From Takakia lepidozioides (taxonomy: Eukaryota; Streptophyta; Takakiopsida; Takakiales; Takakiaceae): a stretch of 64,000 bases of DNA. The DNA is taken from assembly GCA_030704615.1 (NCBI GenBank), contig CM060731.1:75560756-75624755 (forward strand). Reading direction: 5' to 3'. The translations under genes and the position numbers were made by a program. The notes beneath the pieces are model-generated. The model was not told where the DNA came from and ran no database searches. It saw nothing but the letters and a program-made list of their open reading frames with translations. Shown one piece after another: positions 1 through 10,926 of the stretch (its first letter is position 1; each line of letters starts with the position of its first letter).

Positions 1-53
1 TTTCGGACGCCCTCGAAGGTGCCGGGTTCTTTAGGCTTCACATTAAACTTTGC

Positions 54-350
54 CTAAGTGGAAGTGGCATTGGCCGCCTTCAACACATCTTTCAACGTCC
101 CGCCAAATTGCGCCAACAACCCTACCCAAAAGGATGCTGGCATGGGAGGCATCTGTTGGTCTGCCGGAGCCTCCGGGAAGTCCTCGGGCTCCGACTCCCC
201 TGATTCCTCCCGTTCTTGAGCGGCCTCGCTTTCAAAAGCATGAATCGCTTCCTCAAATTGCCGCTTCGGTGACATGTCGCCTCCACCGAGCTCACTAGGA
301 TCATCATCTTTCGGGCCGTTCCGCTTTCGCTTTCGCTTGCCCGACCTCAT
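54..350 (-). CDS. gag-like N-terminal ORF of LTR element A (98 aa)
   Basis: This is a charged reading frame that starts with ATG just downstream, in minus-strand sense, of the primer-binding site and 5' LTR of element A. That is where gag begins in Ty3/gypsy elements. It opens with a basic stretch (KRKRKR, residues 5-10), then an acidic, proline-rich part, and ends in a hydrophobic segment near FWVGLLAQFGG (residues 73-83) followed by a TAG stop. A normal gag is several hundred residues, so this copy is either prematurely stopped or a short leader ORF. The window edge hides the rest. The gag assignment comes from position, not from a recognised domain. Confidence 0.45.
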   Translation of the reverse strand: MRSGKRKRKRNGPKDDDPSELGGGDMSPKRQFEEAIHAFESEAAQEREESGESEPEDFPEAPADQQMPPMPASFWVGLLAQFGGTLKDVLKAANATST

Positions 351-391
351 GATGAGGCCGATCTCAAAGACGATCGTGTACTAAACTCTAA

Positions 392-403
392 GCTCTGATA
401 CCA
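392..403 (-). promoter_or_regulatory. Primer-binding site of LTR element A (tRNA-iMet type)
   Basis: Read on the minus strand the sequence is TGGTATCAGAGC, the usual plant retrotransposon primer-binding site complementary to the 3' end of initiator tRNA-Met. It lies two bases from the LTR that ends at 406. It fixes the element's orientation (minus) and makes 406-1127 a 5' LTR. Confidence 0.88.
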
Positions 404-405
404 AG

Positions 406-1127
406 TGTCGCGCACCTCACTTTGGTAAGCTCCCCTACAAGTCATAGTTACTCGCTTTGATACGCGCGCCTAACTCCCAAACTAGCCGCCGGGCCAACTC
501 GGAGCTTCGACTGCTCACCGGGACATAACGGCCCCCCTTTATTCCTCCACGAGACCCTCTCTCAATTTGGGCCAAGTGGAAATTCCCTTTGGTCGATGGC
601 AGTCCGGAACAGCTCCCCACACCTTGGTTGCTTTCCGGCTCGCACGCTTACTCACTAGTTTTTGGTCACCAACGGGCTTGCACCGTTCTCGGGGTTACTA
701 CTCCCTATATATACTTCTGTGACTGTCCACGGGGGTTTCACAAACAACCCAGTCATTTTATGGCGAACCACCACGAAAACCCTCGACTCCCGGTGATGAG
801 TCGCGGTGAGTCTTGGCCCACCCACCACGGCCCCAATGGACCGTGATGAGTCCCAAGACTCCCCACGACTCCCACCACAAGGTCTCCGCCCCAGGGTGAG
901 TCCTATGTTACCCCCACTAAGACCCACTATGCTACCACCACTCCTCGTGGACCCACCCCCACCGCAACCCCGTGTGCGGGGCTCCACCTAGTGGGCGCCT
1001 CCGCCTCCTTGAGTGCCTTGGGCACTCAAGGGAGCTTCAGCCCCCGTACCTATTGTTGTCACTGCCCCCACAGGGACAGCCCATCTTGTGTCCCGACCCC
1101 CTGTCCCCAAGGCAAAGGGCCGCGACA
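406..1127 (-). repeat. 5' LTR of gypsy element A (722 bp)
   Basis: The segment has TG...CA ends (TGTCGCGCAC at 406, CCGCGACA at 1127) and is closely similar to 10927-11652. On the minus strand it contains a TATA-like TATATATAG near 707-716, a plausible U3 promoter. The adjoining PBS at 392-403 shows that its internal region runs left, off the window. It sits directly against a plus-strand gypsy protease, so element A probably inserted into that older element; the far target-site duplication is outside the window. Confidence 0.85.
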
Positions 1128-1865
1128 CTGCACCTTGCTTCACAGTTCCGGTAAAAATCAGAGTGCAAAATCGAGATATCTCTGTAGAAGCACTTTTGGA
1201 CTCAGGGGCTTCAGCTTGTTTTATGGACAAAAACTTTGCGAAGCAATACAATTTAACGCTCGTAAAGAAGAAACTCTCGACCCCCGTTGAAGTCATCGAT
1301 GGACGACCGTTAGAAATGTGGACCATGAAACTCAACCACTTGAAGTGAAGCTTAAAGATCAAGCATCACATATTGTTTTCAACGTCATCCAACCTCCAAC
1401 GAATCATGTGATCCTTGGACTTCCCTGGTTCGTACTTCACAATCCTGACATCGACTGACGATCGCAAAAAATTTCTACAAGACAAAAATGTAGAAATATC
1501 AAAAGTATTCAACCCCTATTCCTTGGAGCTAGAGCTTTCATGAGAGCTACCAAAAAAGATGCGACATTTGCACTTTATGCGACTCCGATCAAGACCACAA
1601 CAAACAAATGTACTTCAACATTACCCGCTCAATATCAAGATTTCAAGGATGTTTCGAAAAGAAAAATGCAGACATATTGCCAGAATATCGACTTTATGAC
1701 TGTGCAATTGAGTTACAAGGAGGAGCCCACCATTCGGCCTAATTTATAACTTATCCCAGACGGAGTTGGCTGCATTGCGTGAATATATTGATGAAAATTT
1801 GTCGAAGCACTTCATCCGACATTCAAAATCACCACGAGAAAGCAATGAAGGCGGTGGTGCATTGC
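1128..1865 (+). pseudogene. Decayed Ty3/gypsy protease to RT N-terminus
   Basis: Translating the plus strand gives an aspartic protease core, ALLDSGASACFMD, near 1190-1230 and then VILGLPWFV near 1410-1430, the usual flap and C-terminal motifs of retroelement proteases. After frame breaks, the start of a reverse transcriptase appears at about 1735-1840 ([19 protein letters not shown], then a proline-rich KSP). Stops and frameshifts separate these pieces. The left side is cut by the LTR ending at 1127 and the right side by another LTR fragment near 1866. This is a fossil of a plus-strand element different from A. Confidence 0.75.
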
Positions 1866-1869
1866 CTTG

Positions 1870-2043
1870 TCCCAGTATTCAAGTCGCGTTCTAATATCTT
1901 GTACTCTTGTTCATTGTTATAAAGATCGTCTTGATTCTTATTTACTCATCATGCATTCAGCCACGCCGACCTTGACTTCTTGTCTAGTCTTGTACCTCTG
2001 TCTGATCTCTTATTTATGTTCAGTCATGTTCTCGTCCTTGACA
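1870..2043 (+). repeat. 3' part of a gypsy LTR (21531-22151 family)
   Basis: The segment matches the last part of the LTR at 21531-22151, including the shared CTTGTNCATTGTTATAAAG and GCCACGCCGACCTTGA blocks, and ends in TTGACA at 2043 as that LTR does. It is truncated on the left, where it abuts the protease/RT fossil. Confidence 0.7.
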
Positions 2044-2210
2044 ATAAGCTCCTCTCAGGTCAATTTTGGTGAAAATCTTCGCTCGTCTCAGCTGGTCGAG
2101 AAGCCTAGAAATCAACGGCAACGGATAACAATTCTTAATTGTGACTTTATTTAGACCGCAATAGTCGACACACATGCGTAATGATCCGTCCTTCTTCTTC
2201 ACAAACAAGA
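2044..2210 (-). pseudogene. Ty3/gypsy reverse transcriptase fragment
   Basis: The minus strand encodes [15 protein letters not shown] followed by [15 protein letters not shown] and [10 protein letters not shown]. These are the conserved fingers/palm blocks of gypsy RT (KKDGS-R-CVDYR, LN--T-K--YPLP, F-KIDLR-GY). About 50 codons remain. It is wedged between a plus-strand LTR fragment at its left and a minus-strand LTR fragment at its right. Confidence 0.8.
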
Positions 2211-2415
2211 TAGGCGCCCTGGAAACTGGACTAGAGTACCAGATACTGGAAACTAGGCTAGAGTATTAGGAACTGGACTGGAGTACTGGAAACTGGAAAC
2301 AAGAGTAACTTGAACTTGTGTTGGCGAGACTGAAGAGTGTCCAGTCTCGCCTCATATATATACTGACTACTAAGAAGTTCCCTAAGCTGAAGATTCCCCT
2401 ATGGAGGTTTCTTGA
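2211..2415 (-). repeat. Gypsy LTR fragment, same family as 21531-22151
   Basis: This is the reverse complement of the 21775-21990 segment: the ACTCTTCAGTCTCGCC block and the repeated CCAGT-ACT-CAGT pattern are shared, and a TATATATA lies near 2356. It ends exactly at the CACTA-type terminus at 2416, so only one side of the LTR survives. Confidence 0.7.
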
Positions 2416-2882
2416 CACTACTACGTTTAGGGGGGATTAGCGACGCCAGGACCCCGGGCGCGCCGGACGCGCCGACCCGGACGCGCCGACCCCCCTGCGA
2501 CTGCAGCGTCACACAGGCGCCCGGCTCGGGATTTACGACGTCAGGGCGTCGTAACGCCGGCGCTCGAACGATGTTGTGGCATCTTGCGATGTCATGCCGT
2601 TGCCGGAAAGGGGCCTGACCCCATTTCCCCGCCAACGCATTGGGGGGTTGCGACGCCCCTGGATGCTGCGATGTCGGGGAATCGCAACGAGATGTCACAG
2701 CGCCGCAGCCCAGCGACGCTTTTGCGCCGGCCGGGCGCTCTTGCGACGGCGGGGAATCGCAATGCCTGGAGAAAAAAAAAAAAAAAAAAAAAAAAAAAAC
2801 AACTTGTTTTTTTTTTTTTTCGATTCCCCAGTGTCGCAAAAGCGTCGCTGGGGCTGCGGCGCTGCGATTCCCCGGCATCACG
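2416..2882 (+). mobile_element. CACTA-family transposon end (family 1)
   Basis: The segment begins CACTACTACGTTTAGGGGGG, matching the terminus at 15580 and, inverted, the one at 25002. Inside are many short copies of GGGAATCGCA and GCGTCGC in both orientations, the kind of subterminal repeats typical of CACTA (En/Spm) elements. They fold around a long poly-A/poly-T core near 2771-2821. The GC content is far above its surroundings. No transposase and no second terminus are visible, so the right boundary is approximate. Confidence 0.65.
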
Positions 2883-3077
2883 GAAAATTAATTCTGGGAG
2901 TAGATTGTAGAGCATAATGGGCTTGGCATCCTCAGACTATAACCATTGTCCAACAATAAATTGCAATGCAGCTTTGCAAAACTTAGGCCATTGATAGATA
3001 TTTGTTCTTGAAGAACTCTGGGGACAAGTCTCGGTGCAAGTTCCAGCTGTGAGAGCTCCTGTAGAGTACGCATAATT
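2883..3077. other. Unassigned spacer
   Basis: No gene or repeat family is recognised. A 61-codon minus-strand frame spans it but shows no family motif. Confidence 0.3.
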
Positions 3078-3391
3078 GCTCTGGCAATTGGCAGTGCAAA
3101 TCAGGCCACAACATCAAATTCCACATCCACGGACAGTGACGACTAGGCTTTGAATGACTGGCAGCATAGTACATATACAATATGCATTTTTGTTGTACCT
3201 TGAATATTGTTGGAAAACACAGTGATGACATTCCGCCAAGTTTGTATATCACCAATTTTGTTAATACAGAATGCACATGTGCGGCACCTGCCAATTTCAA
3301 TTGCATGAGCAGCGTTTTCTTCACGTTTACACTCGTGTGATGGGGAAGAAGTAGTTCACCCTGTAAACAAATTTACAATGGTGTCATATTT
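3078..3391 (+). repeat. Dispersed repeat, copy 1 (second copy at 18008)
   Basis: It matches 18008-18315 over its full length with few differences and one 6-bp length change. The first 59 bases correspond to the last codons of the RING-like gene that ends at 18076 (the ...ALAIGSANQATTS tail and its stop), so this copy is a 3' fragment of that gene plus downstream sequence. Both copies are followed immediately by the start of the same LTR family. Confidence 0.8.
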
Positions 3392-3414
3392 TGTCGCGGC
3401 CCTTCGCCTTGAGG
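3392..3414 (+). repeat. 23-bp stub of an element A/B-type LTR
   Basis: The bases TGTCGCGGCCCTTCGCCTTG and the next three are the 5' tip of the LTR family at 406-1127 and 10927-11652. At 18316 the same junction is followed by about 220 bp of LTR; here only the tip remains. Confidence 0.6.
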
Positions 3415-3825
3415 GACATAACTCAATATTGATCGTGCATGTAATAAATAAAGTCCCATTGTAAATACTACATTGCATATGCTCGACCCTGGTACCTGTC
3501 ATCACAACATAAATGTGTAGAGGTCGCATGTACACTTATTACTTTTTTATCCATGTCACTCATGGTAGTATCGCACAGTTGAATGAGATATGGAACGTTT
3601 GTTGTCCAACTCCTATGGATCCAATATATCATTTTCTCAGTACCCTATCAGAAACATTGAAACATTCGCAGTTACAAACAGTGCCACAATACACGGCCGA
3701 TTTTGTTGAAATGACATTTGTGAGGTTCGAGCGTATGCAATTTATTATTTACAAAGGAATTTTATTTACTCGGGGGACCGGTACTGCTGTTGGAACGCAA
3801 CTGATGGTGCGAGTTCTCTATTGAT
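3415..3825. other. Unassigned sequence
   Basis: A 103-codon plus-strand frame spans 3513-3824, but it shows no recognisable domain or repeat structure. I see no supported gene here. Confidence 0.3.
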
Positions 3826-4230
3826 TGGAGCTGTCACAACCAATGTCAACAATCATATTTACGGTAAGGTGTTTCATGTTATTGTTGTTCCTCTAGCTGA
3901 ATTCTGTAGTACTCTTTTTGCTATTCCTATGCCAACGTCCTCTGAGACTGTCATGTTCAAACGGACGTATCAGCCACCCCGGCCAGCTTGCAGGCTGCAG
4001 CCATGGCCCACCATAAATTGAATGAATTGGAGATTTTGTGTGAAGTTCCTGGTTTCATGTCCGTGGTGGCTGATACGGAATTCGGAATATGGCAGTCGCA
4101 GTGGACCTGATGTTGTTGGCATGAGAGTAGCAAAATGATTCCTAAATAATTCTGCTACATGAACATCGGCAGTATGAAACACCTTGCAGTACATATGATT
4201 CTTGATATTGTTTGCACGGATTATTTGTGT
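3826..4230. repeat. Decayed foldback (imperfect inverted repeat)
   Basis: The block at about 3838-3955 and the reverse complement of about 4085-4215 share AAGGTGTTTCAT, ...TGTTC-T-TAGC-GAATT and ATGCCAAC in order. The inner part also folds (CGTATCAGCCACC near 3966 with GGTGGCTGATACG near 4064). The two sides still give related peptides (…VFH…V..AE…F.T…MPT.S), so it may be an inverted duplication of a once-coding fragment. Confidence 0.6.
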
Positions 4231-4251
4231 TTGATAATCGAAGACGAAACC

Positions 4252-7200
4252 CCATTCATTCAATGGGCGAATGAATGGTTGCCCATCCAAATGATTTTCG
4301 TTTGCTTTCAATCTTTGCCACTATGTTCAACATACCATGTATCAAGTCCCGGACTAATATCAGATCAATCGAAATTCATTCGATGGCTCAACGGATGGTT
4401 GGCCATCGAAATGATTTTGGTTCGCTTTGAGACTTGGCCACTATGTTCAATGTGCTATGTAAGAGGCCCCAAAGTACTATGAGATCAATCGAAATTCGTT
4501 CAATGGGCCAACGGATGGTCGCCCATCCAAATGATTTTCGTTCGCTTTGAAACTTGGCCAGTGTGTTCAATGTACCCTCTGATACGTCCCATTGTAATAT
4601 GAGATCAATCAAAATTCGATCGATTGTCCAATGAGGCGTTCACTTGTCATCTGGTTTTTGTTCAATGCGAAGAAGAAAAAAATCCTGCAATGCGTGCACG
4701 GCTATTGCATCCATTGAACGGATGTGGTTGAAGCCCCTCTTTTGCCCCCATGTGTTGGAACATGTGTGGAGAGACATTAGACAAATAAATCATTTGCCTC
4801 CCCATCGACGCGCTCCTCCCTCAAGCCATTCCACAATTTAATTGAATTTAAATTTATTTTAAGCTAATAAATAGGTTTGCACTGCCTTACAGTGGGGGTT
4901 TCTGGCACGTATCGATTTTGTTTTTGGCTCAATTTTGTTCTGCGGCTTCCAGCATCCCATGGCTACTTCCCCCCCAAAATTTGGACCAATCAAAAATGCC
5001 CCAAAAAAAAAGTATTCTCTTCGCTCACTATTGCAGAACTCTCTGTAAAGAGTGCATGAAGTGGAACACAAATCAAGTTTGGAGTGCAAAACAGGGAAGA
5101 AACTGTGGTTTTGGGTCCAAATGAATTTTGATCGCTCCCAAATTTGGCACGCACGTTGCATATGGCTACATTACACGCCCCATTCAAAAACAGAAAGAAA
5201 AAACAATCGTGAGCACGCGAAACACAGTCCAGCAGGTCCCAAAGCAATAGCAGCTCCAACAAAATACATTCAACGGGTGAACGGATGGTTGCCCATCCAA
5301 ATCATTTTTGTTAGCTTCCAAACTTTCCCAACACGTTTCAGACACCCTCTCACAGGTCCCGGACTAATATCAGATCAATCGAAATTCATTCGATGGCTCA
5401 ACGGATAGTTGGCCATCGAAATGATTTTGGTTCCCTTTGAGACTTGGCCACTATGTTCAATGTGCCATGTAAGAGGCCCCAGAATAATATGAGATCAATC
5501 GAAATTCGTTCAATGGGCCAACGGATGGTCGCCCATCCAAATGATTTTCGTTCGCTTTGAAACTTGGCCAGTGTGTTCAATGTACCATCTGATACGTCCC
5601 AGTGTAATACGAGATCAATCGAAAATCATTCAATTGTCCAATGAGGCGTTCACTTGTCATCTGGTTTTTGTTCAATGCGAAAAAGAAATCCTGCAATGCG
5701 TGCACGGCTATTGCACCCATTAAACGGATGTGGTTGAAGCCCCTCTTTTGCCCGCATGTGCTTGAACATGTGTGCGACACATGTGCAGAGACACAACAGA
5801 CGAATAAATCATTTGCCTCCGCATCGACGCGCTCCCCCCCAAGTCATTCCACAATTTAATTGAATTTAAATTTATTTTAAGCCAATAAATAGGTTTGCAC
5901 TGCCTTACAGTGGGGGGTTCTGGCACGTATCGATTTTTGTATTGGCTCAATTTTGTTCTGCGGCTTCCAGCATCCCACGGCTACTTCCCCCGCCAAAATT
6001 TGGACCAATCAAAAATGCCCCAAAAAAAAAGTGTTCTCTTCGCTCACTATTGCATAACTCTCTGTAAAGAGTGCATGAAGTGGAACACAAATCAAGTTTG
6101 GAGTGCAAAACGGGGAAGAAACTGTGGTTTTGGGTCCAAATGAATTTTGATCGCTCCCTTATTTGGCACGCACGTTGTATATGGCTACATTACACGCCCC
6201 ATTCAAAAACAGAATGAAAAAAAAATCGTGAGCACGCGAAACACAGTCCAAAAGGTCCCAAAGCAATAGCAGCTCCAACAAAATACATTCAACGGGTGAA
6301 CGGATGGTTGCCCATCCAAATCATTTTTGTTAGCTTCCAAACTTTTCCAGCACGTTTCAGACACCCTCTCACATGTCCCGGACTAATATCAGATCAATCG
6401 AAATTCATTCGATGGCTCAACGGATGGTTGGCCATCGAAATGATTTTGGTTCGCTTTGAGACTTGGCCACTATGTTCAATGTGCCATGTAAGAGGCCCCA
6501 GAGTAATATGAGATCAATCGAAATTCGTTCAATGGGCCAACGGATGGTCGCCCATCCAAATGATTTTCATTCGCTTTGAAACTTGGCCAGTGTGTTCAAT
6601 GTACCATCTGATACGTCCCAGTGTAATACGAGATCAATCAAAAATCATTCGATTGTCCAATGAGGCGTTCACTTGTCATCTGGTTTTTGTTCAATGTGAA
6701 AAATAAATCCTGCAATGCGTGCACTGCTATTGCACCCATTAAACGGAAGTGGTTGAAGCCCTCTTTTGCCCGCATGTGCTTGAACATGTGTGCGACACAT
6801 GTGCGGAGACACAAGAGACGAATAAATCATTTGCCTCCCCATCGACGCGCTCCCCCCTCAAGCCATTCCACAATTTAATTGAATTTAAATTTATTTTAAG
6901 CCAATAAATAGGTTTGCACTGCCTTACAGTGGGGGTTTCTGGCACGTATCGATTTTGTTTTTGGCTCAATTTTGTTCTGCGGCTTCCAGCATCCCACGGC
7001 TACTTCCCCGCCAAAATTTGGACCAATCAAAAATGCCCCAAAAAACAAGTATTCTCTTCGCTCACTATTGCAGAACTCTCTGTAAAGAGTGCATGAAGAG
7101 GAACACAAATCAAGTTTGGATTTCAAAACAGGGAAGAAACTGTGGTTTTGGGTCCAAATGAATTTTGATCGCTCCCAAATTTGGCACGCACGTTGTATAT

Positions 7201-10200
7201 GGCTACATTACACGCCCCATTCAAAACCAGAATGAAAAAAACAATCGTCAGCACGCGAAACACAGTCCAACAGGTCCCAAAGCAATAGCAGCTCCAACAA
7301 AATACATTCAACGGGTGAACGCATGGTTGCCCATCCAAATCATTTTTGTTAGCTTCCAAACTTTCCCAGCACGTTTCAGACACCCTCTCACAGGTCCCGG
7401 ACTAATATCAGATCAATCGAAATTCATTCGATGGCTCAACGGATGGTTGGCCATCGAAATGATTTTGGTTCGCTTTGAGACTTGGCCACTATGCTCAATG
7501 TGCCATGTAAGAGGTCCCAGAGTAATATGAGATCAATCGAAATTCGTTCAATGGGCCAACGGATGGTTGCCCATCCAAATGATTTTCGTTCGCTTTGAAA
7601 CTTGGCCAGTGTGTTCAATGTACCCTCTGATACGTCCCATTGTAATATGAGATCAATCGACATTCGTTCGATTGTCCAATGAGGCGTTCACTTGTCATCT
7701 GGTTTTTGTTCAATGCGAAGAAGAAATCCTGCAATGCGTGCACGACTATTGCACCCATTGAACGGATGTGGTTGAAGCCCCTCTTTTGCCCGCATGTGCT
7801 TGAATATGTGTGCGACACATGTGCAGAGACACAACAGACGAATAAATCATTTGGCTCCCCATCGACATGCTCCCCCCTCAAGCCATTCCACAATTTAATT
7901 GAATTTAAATTTATTTTAAGCCAATAAATAGGTTTGCACTACCTTGCAGTGGGGGTTTCTGGCACGTATCGATTTTTGTATTTGCTCAATTGTGTTCTGC
8001 GGCTTCCAGCATCCCACGGCTACTTCCCCGCCAAAATTTGGACCAATCAAAAATGCCCCAAAAAAGAAGTGTTCTCTTTGCTCACTATTGCATAACTCTC
8101 TGTAAAGAGTGCATGAAGTGGAACACAAATCAAGTTTGGATTTCAAAACAGGGAAGAAACTGTGGTTTTGGGTCCAAATGAATTTTGATCGCTCCCTTAT
8201 TTGGCACGCACGTTGTATATGGCTACAGTACACGCCCCATTCAAAACCAGAATGAAAAAACAATCGTGAGCACGCGAAACACAGTCCAACAGGTCCCAAA
8301 GCAATAGCAGCTCCAACAAAATACATTCAACGGGTGAACGGATGGTTGCCCATCCAAATCATTTTTGTTAGCTTCCAAACTTTTCCAGCACGTTTCAGAC
8401 ACCCTCTCACAGGTCCCGGACTAATATCAGATCAATCGAAATTCATTCGATGGCTCAACGGATGGTTGGCCATTGAAATGATTTTGGTTCGCTTTGAGAC
8501 TTGGCCACTATGTTCAATGTGCCATGTAAGAGGCCCCAGAGTAATATGAAATCAATCGAAATTCGTTCAATGGGCCAACGGATGGTTGCCCATCCAAATG
8601 ATTTTCGTTCGCTTTGAAACTTGGCCAGTGTGTTCAATGTACCATCTGATACGTCCCAGTGTAATACGAGATCAATCGAAAATCGTTCGATTGTCCAATG
8701 AGGCGTTCACTTGTCATCTGGTTTTTGTTCAATGCGAAAAAGAAATCCTGCAATGCGTGCACGACTATTGCACCCATTGAACGGATGTGGTTGAAGCCCC
8801 TCTTTTGCCCGCATGTGCTTGAACATGTGTGCGACACATGTGCAGAGACACAACAGACGAATAAATCATTTGGCTCCCCATCGACATGCTCCCCCTCAAG
8901 CCATTCCACAATTTAATTGAATTTAAATTTATTTTAAGCCAATAAATAGGTTTGCACTGCCTTGCAGTGGGGGTTTTTGGCACGTATCGATTTTTGTATT
9001 TGCTCAATTTTGTTCTGCGGCTTCCAGCATCCCACGGCTACTTCCCCGCCAAAATTTGGACCAATCAAAAATGCCCCAAAAAAGAAGTGTTCTCTTCGCT
9101 CACTATTGCATAACTCTCTGTAAAGAGGGCATGAAATGGAACACAAATCAAGTTTGGAGTGCAAAACAGGGAAGAAACTGTGGTTTTGGGTCCAAATGAA
9201 TTTTGATCGCTCCCTTATTTGGCACGCACGTTGTATATGGCTACATTACACGCCCCATTCAAAGCAGAATGAAAAAAAAATCGTGAGCACGCGAAACACA
9301 GTCCAACAGGTCCCAAAGCAATAGCAGCTCCAACAAAATACATTCAACGGGTGAACGGATGGTTGCCCATCCAAATCATTTTTGTTAGCTTCCAAACTTT
9401 TCCAGCACGTTTCAGACACCCTCTCACAGGTCTCGGACTAATATCAGATCAATCGAAATTCGTTCGATGGCTCAATGGATGGTTGGCCATTGAAATGATT
9501 TTGGTTCGCTTTGAGACTTGGCCACTATGTTCAATGTGCCATGTAAGAGGCCCCAGAATAATATGAGATCAATCGAAATTCGTTCAATGGGCCAACGGAT
9601 GGTTGCCCATCCAAATGATTTTCGTTCGCTTTGAAACTTGGCCAGTGTGTTCAATGTACCATCTGATACGTCCCAGTGTAATACGAGATCAATCGAAAAT
9701 CGTTCGATTGTCCAATGAGGCGTTCACTTGTCATCTGGTTTTTGTTCAATGCGAAAAAGAAATCCTGCAATGCGTGCACGACTATTGCACCCATTGAACG
9801 GATGTGGTTGAAGCCCCTCTTTTGCCCGCATGTGCTTGAACATGTGTGCGACACATGTGCAGAGACACAACAGACGAATAAATCATTTGGCTCCCCATCG
9901 ACATGCTCCCCCCTCAAGCCATTCCACAATTTAATTGAATTTAAATTTATTTTAAGCCAATAAATAGGTTTGCACTGCCTTGCAGTGGGGGATTCTGGCA
10001 CGTATCGATTTTTGTATTTGCTCAATTTTGTTCTGCGGCTTCCAGCATCCCACGGCTACTTCCCCGCCAAAATTTGGACCAATCAAAAGTGCCCCAAAAA
10101 AGAAGTGTTCTCTTCGCTCACTATTGCATAACTCTCTGTAAAGAGTGCATGAAGTGGAACACAAATCAAGTTTGGAGTGCAAAACAGGGAAGAAACTGTG

Positions 10201-10711
10201 GTTTTGGGTCCAAATGAATTTTGATCGCTCCCTAATTTGGCACGCACGTTGTATATGGCTACATTACACGCCCCATTCAAAGCAGAATGAAAAAAAAATC
10301 GTGAGCACGCGAAACACAGTCCAACAGGTCCCAAAGCAATAGCAGCTCCAACAAAATACATTCAACGGGTGAACGGATGGTTGCCCATCCAAATCATTTT
10401 TGTTAGCTTCCAAACTTTGTCAGCACGTTTCAGACACCCTCTCACAGGTCCCGGACTAATATCAGATCAATCGAAATTCATTCGATGGCTCAACGGATGG
10501 TTGGCCATTGAAATGATTTTGGTTCGCTTTGAGACTTGGCCACTATGTTCAATGTGCCATGTAAGAGGCCCCAGAGTAATATGAGATCAATCGAAATTCG
10601 TTCAATGGGCCAATGGATGGTTGCCCATCCAAATGATTTTTGTTCGCTTTGAAACTTGGCCAATGTGTTCAATGTACCCTCTGATACATCCTAGTGTAAT
10701 ATGAGATCAAT
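4252..10711. repeat. Tandem array, ~1018-bp higher-order unit, ~6.4 copies
   Basis: The first monomer of each unit starts at 4270, 5280, 6299, 7318, 8337, 9354 and 10372, giving unit lengths of 1010, 1019, 1019, 1019, 1017 and 1018 bp. Each unit holds four 120-bp monomers (the fourth degenerate) and then about 540 bp of unit-specific sequence. The last unit stops after its third monomer near 10711. Neighbouring units are highly similar and the first is the most divergent. Open frames occur on both strands but recur only because the DNA recurs. No rRNA gene or transposon terminus is seen at either edge. Confidence 0.92.
5280..5759. repeat. Four 120-bp monomers of a representative array unit
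   Basis: Monomers start at exactly 5280, 5400, 5520 and 5640, each with AACGGATGG or a close variant (AATGAGGCG in the fourth). Inside are ATGATTTTNGTTCGCTTTGA, ACTTGGCCA-T-TGTTCAATGT and GAGATCAATCGAAA. The same 120-base spacing holds in the other units, for example 6299/6419/6539/6659. GGATGG...CCATCC makes a small stem in each monomer. Confidence 0.9.
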
Positions 10712-10926
10712 TTAAATTATTTTGTGCTTTGAAAACTTTGTGTGTATGTTCGTAGAAAGATCATAGATTTTGCGAAATGATTATGAAATACACAGGGACT
10801 AGGCGAAATTTGTTTGGAAGATGACCGTTCGTAACTCGTTATAATTTATTTGTTAACATCAATTTTCCTTGTTCTCCAGCTTTCGGAGCTCATTGCAAAT
10901 ACCCATATACACGTCATGACCAAATA
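10712..10926. other. Unassigned spacer between array and LTR
   Basis: This AT-rich sequence departs from the array consensus just after GAGATCAATTTAAATTA. No gene or repeat is recognised before the LTR at 10927. Confidence 0.35.

Noticed and set aside
2399-2917. Overlapping frames on both strands with poly-Lys and poly-Phe runs
   Set aside because: They arise from the poly-A/poly-T core of the CACTA end and have no protein character.
4159-10672. Dozens of similar 60-140 codon frames such as NGWLPIQIIFVSFQTF
   Set aside because: They repeat because the DNA is a tandem satellite. Unit lengths of 1017-1019 do not preserve frame, and both strands are equally open.
4252-10711. Possible rDNA intergenic spacer with sub-repeats
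   Set aside because: No 18S, 5.8S, 26S or 5S sequence is recognisable at either edge.
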